From Bacteroides sp. (GTDB lineage Bacteria > Bacteroidota > Bacteroidia > Bacteroidales > Bacteroidaceae), in NCBI GenBank assembly GCA_021204375.1, contig JAJPZL010000302.1, positions 1-9,278 of the forward strand: a DNA stretch of 9,278 nt. Reading direction: 5' to 3'. The translations under genes were made by a program, and so were the position numbers. A model generated the notes under the pieces. That model did no database searches. It was not told the DNA's origin and saw only the letters and a program-made list of their open reading frames with translations. Below, piece after piece: positions 7,905 through 9,278 of this stretch; position 1 is the stretch's first letter, and the number at the start of each line of letters is the position of its first letter.

Positions 7905-7983
7905 TCGTCATCCTGAAAGAAAGGCAGGATCTATTCTATATAGCTCAGAGACATACCAGGATACTCCCCTGTATTCAGGACGA
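7905..7983. repeat. Imperfect inverted-repeat (REP/MITE-like) element at the 3' end of ispF
   Basis: The left end TCGTCATCCTGAA (7905-7917) and the right end TTCAGGACGA (7974-7983) are inverted repeats, pairing over 10 bases with a 3-nt bulge. Inside, ATCCTG (7910-7915) pairs with CAGGAT (7925-7930) around a 9-nt loop, and GGATAC (7959-7964) pairs with GTATTC (7971-7976) around a 6-nt loop. The phrase GTCATCCTGAA...CAGGATCT resembles a palindromic motif that I recall as repeated between genes in Bacteroidetes genomes. The element fills much of the 195-nt gap between ispF and mnmA and extends into ispF, supplying its last two serine codons and its TGA. A single copy in this window cannot prove that it is repetitive. 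Confidence 0.5.
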
Positions 7984-8457
7984 CAAAACTATCAATACGG
8001 TTGCGTAGGCCGATATACCCTCCTCCCGGCCGGTAAAACCCAGCTTTTCGGTAGTAGTAGCCTTAACAGAAATATCGTCTGTATCAATTCCCATTACCCG
8101 GGCCAGCGTTTCACAGATAGCGGGTATATGATCCTTCAGTTTAGGACGTTCCGCACAAACCGTAGCATCGATATTACCGATGGTGTATCCTTTTTCTTTC
8201 AGCAGCTCCACTGTACGGGCAAGCAGGATCTTACTATCTATATTTTTATACTGTCCCGCATTGTCGGGAAAATGATACCCGATATCACGTATATTAGCCG
8301 CTCCCAGCAAGGCATCACAAATAGCATGGATCAATACATCGGCATCCGAATGTCCGGCCAATCCCTTTTCGTGGTCTATCTTAATCCCTCCCAGCCAGAG
8401 TTCCCGCCCTGCCTGGAAAGCATGTACATCAAATCCAAATCCAACTCTTATCTTCAT
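7975..8457 (-). CDS. ispF: 2-C-methyl-D-erythritol 2,4-cyclodiphosphate synthase
   Basis: IspF cyclises CDP-methylerythritol 2-phosphate to the 2,4-cyclodiphosphate with loss of CMP, the fifth step of the MEP isoprenoid pathway, as a cytoplasmic homotrimer. The ATG at 8457 (MKIRVGFGFDVHAF) gives 160 residues, the standard length. An in-frame start 60 nt upstream would overlap the promoter box. Zinc ligands are Asp10, His12 and His44, in GFDVH and HSDADVLIHAICDALLGA (36-53). DIGYHFPD (58-65) and the nucleotide-binding KATTTEKLGFTGR (132-144) are intact. The protein ends ATVLIVLSS, where the last codons and the TGA lie inside the inverted-repeat element, so its extreme C-terminus may have been set by that insertion. 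It appears to be transcribed on its own, downstream of the NigD-like gene's terminator. Confidence 0.97.
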   Translation of the reverse strand: MKIRVGFGFDVHAFQAGRELWLGGIKIDHEKGLAGHSDADVLIHAICDALLGAANIRDIGYHFPDNAGQYKNIDSKILLARTVELLKEKGYTIGNIDATVCAERPKLKDHIPAICETLARVMGIDTDDISVKATTTEKLGFTGREEGISAYATVLIVLSS

Positions 8458-8476
8458 ATCTTTCTGGTTTACCTCA

Positions 8477-8484
8477 CAAATATA
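8477..8484 (-). promoter_or_regulatory. Candidate -7 box for ispF
   Basis: The minus strand reads TATATTTG, an exact match to the Bacteroidetes TAnnTTTG element, ending 19 nt before the ispF ATG. It lies just downstream of the hairpin terminator, in the only short gap where an ispF promoter could sit. No clear -33 TTG is present. Confidence 0.5.
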
Positions 8485-8521
8485 ACAGATCCGGAAGAGA
8501 ATGTATCGGGAGTACACATAA

Positions 8522-8555
8522 AAAAACCGGCCGGAATAAATTCCGACCGGTTTTT
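8522..8555 (-). terminator. Rho-independent terminator after the NigD-like gene (symmetric hairpin)
   Basis: A 15-nt arm at 8522-8536 (AAAAACCGG, C, CGGAA) pairs with 8541-8555 (TTCCG, A, CCGGTTTTT) around a 4-nt TAAA loop, with a single C/A mismatch at 8531/8546. On the minus strand the GC-rich stem is followed by a run of T. The hairpin begins 20 nt after the TAA of the lipoprotein gene. The sequence would also work on the plus strand, but no plus-strand gene is seen. Confidence 0.88.
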
Positions 8556-8575
8556 ATTTATCCAACAGTAATTAT

Positions 8576-9278
8576 TTACTCAAGATCTGCATCCGGCTCA
8601 TCGTGTCCGTCAGTTAATTCAAACTGTACCTCTCCACTATGGCTACCATAGTCATAAGTAAGAACCCGCTCTCCATTTACAGCAGAGTTGATACGCAGTT
8701 TGACTCCTTTATAACTACTGTTTACACCATATTCTCCTAATCTGAAAGAAACGACACCATACCCCCAACGTCCGGTAGTATAACCAAGATCATTATAACG
8801 ATATTCCAGATGGGCATAACCATCATTTTCATACTCTTCCTCTATATTATGCACAAGGTTTACCATATGCTTTTTATCATAAGGAGGTAGGTTATACTGA
8901 AATCTAATATTCAAGAAATCGGTATCACTAACCCATATATCATAAGCATACACAGGACTATCTCCGATACTATCAGCCATCTCTTCAGTAAACTCAATTA
9001 CCTCCTTTGTCAGTATCGACGTATAACCATTCAGGCGTACATACTTATCGTATCTCTCTATATCACCCAGAATGGTGAAATTGATCCATACACGTTCTCC
9101 ATCTTCCAGACGGGAAACAGAAGCACTTGAATTTGCAATAGCCAGGGTAGTACCTCCATCCAACACAAAAGATGGAACATTTTCACCTTCCGCTTTTACT
9201 ACCGTTGCAAAAGCTCCCCAATATCTATCAGAATCATTATCGTTACACGCCTGAAATACCGAAGCAGTGATAACGATC
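8576..9278 (-). CDS. NigD-like surface lipoprotein (5' end outside the window)
   Basis: The frame is open from the right window edge to the TAA at 8576-8578, 233 visible residues; the start codon and the first part of the signal peptide are not in the window. The visible N-terminus reads IVITASVFQACNDNDSDRYW: the end of a hydrophobic signal, a lipobox-like FQAC, and then an acidic run after the cysteine. In Bacteroidetes such a run often directs lipoproteins to the cell surface. The remainder matches the NigD-like two-domain pattern known from Bacteroides: an N-terminal OB-like part (GERVWINFTILGD, YDKYVRLNGYTSILTK, EMADSIGDSPV) and a C-terminal beta-rich part (DIWVSDTDFLNIRFQY, KKHMVNLVHN, YGVVSFRLGEY). 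The molecular function of this family is unknown. A strong terminator follows. GTG or ATG codons inside the visible region are not credible starts, because they would discard the lipobox. Confidence 0.85.
   Translation of the reverse strand, partial: IVITASVFQACNDNDSDRYWGAFATVVKAEGENVPSFVLDGGTTLAIANSSASVSRLEDGERVWINFTILGDIERYDKYVRLNGYTSILTKEVIEFTEEMADSIGDSPVYAYDIWVSDTDFLNIRFQYNLPPYDKKHMVNLVHNIEEEYENDGYAHLEYRYNDLGYTTGRWGYGVVSFRLGEYGVNSSYKGVKLRINSAVNGERVLTYDYGSHSGEVQFELTDGHDEPDADLE

Noticed and set aside
7882..8571. A 229-codon plus-strand open frame opposite ispF
   Set aside because: It runs through the ispF coding strand, the inverted-repeat element and the terminator, so it is a shadow frame.
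1..9278. tRNA/rRNA genes, CRISPR arrays, insertion sequences, phage or defence genes
   Set aside because: I scanned both strands for tandem repeats, transposase-like or nuclease-system proteins and cloverleaf patterns and found none; the only nucleases are the housekeeping exonuclease VII subunits.

Overview
This window looks like ordinary chromosomal DNA of a member of the Bacteroidales. Three things point that way: a NigD-like surface lipoprotein, start-proximal TAnnTTTG boxes (the Bacteroidetes -7 element) ahead of the three likely operon starts, and near absence of Shine-Dalgarno sequences. I cannot name the genus. Every supported gene lies on the minus strand, so the biological order runs from high to low coordinates.

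Layout in transcription order: (1) the 3' part of a NigD-like lipoprotein gene (9278-8576, its start outside the window), followed by a strong hairpin terminator (8522-8555). (2) ispF (8457-7975, isoprenoid MEP pathway) with its own -7 box; its stop codon lies in the edge of an imperfect inverted-repeat (REP/MITE-like) element at 7905-7983. (3) A tightly packed unit: mnmA (tRNA 2-thiouridylase), a secreted subtilisin-family protease, xseA and xseB (exonuclease VII). mnmA and the protease share an ATGA overlap, and the remaining gaps are 3 nt and 1 nt. (4) A second unit starting at its own -7 box: ilvE (branched-chain aminotransferase), a metallo-beta-lactamase-fold hydrolase, trmB (tRNA m7G46 methyltransferase) and mrp (P-loop Fe-S carrier/scaffold), the last cut by the left edge of the window. 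Gaps are 12, 15 and 9 nt if the hydrolase gene is taken to its second stop codon.

Most of this is core metabolism and information processing, and I see no phage, transposon, CRISPR or defence locus. The observation most worth checking is in the hydrolase gene. An in-frame amber codon (1950-1952) interrupts the conserved C-terminus, and 23 further codons of family-like sequence follow in the same frame before a second TAG. The same protein has Asn instead of the metal-binding Asp of HxHxDH. Together these suggest a decaying gene, a sequencing error or, less likely, stop-codon readthrough. The repeat element at the 3' end of ispF is the other unexplained structure.
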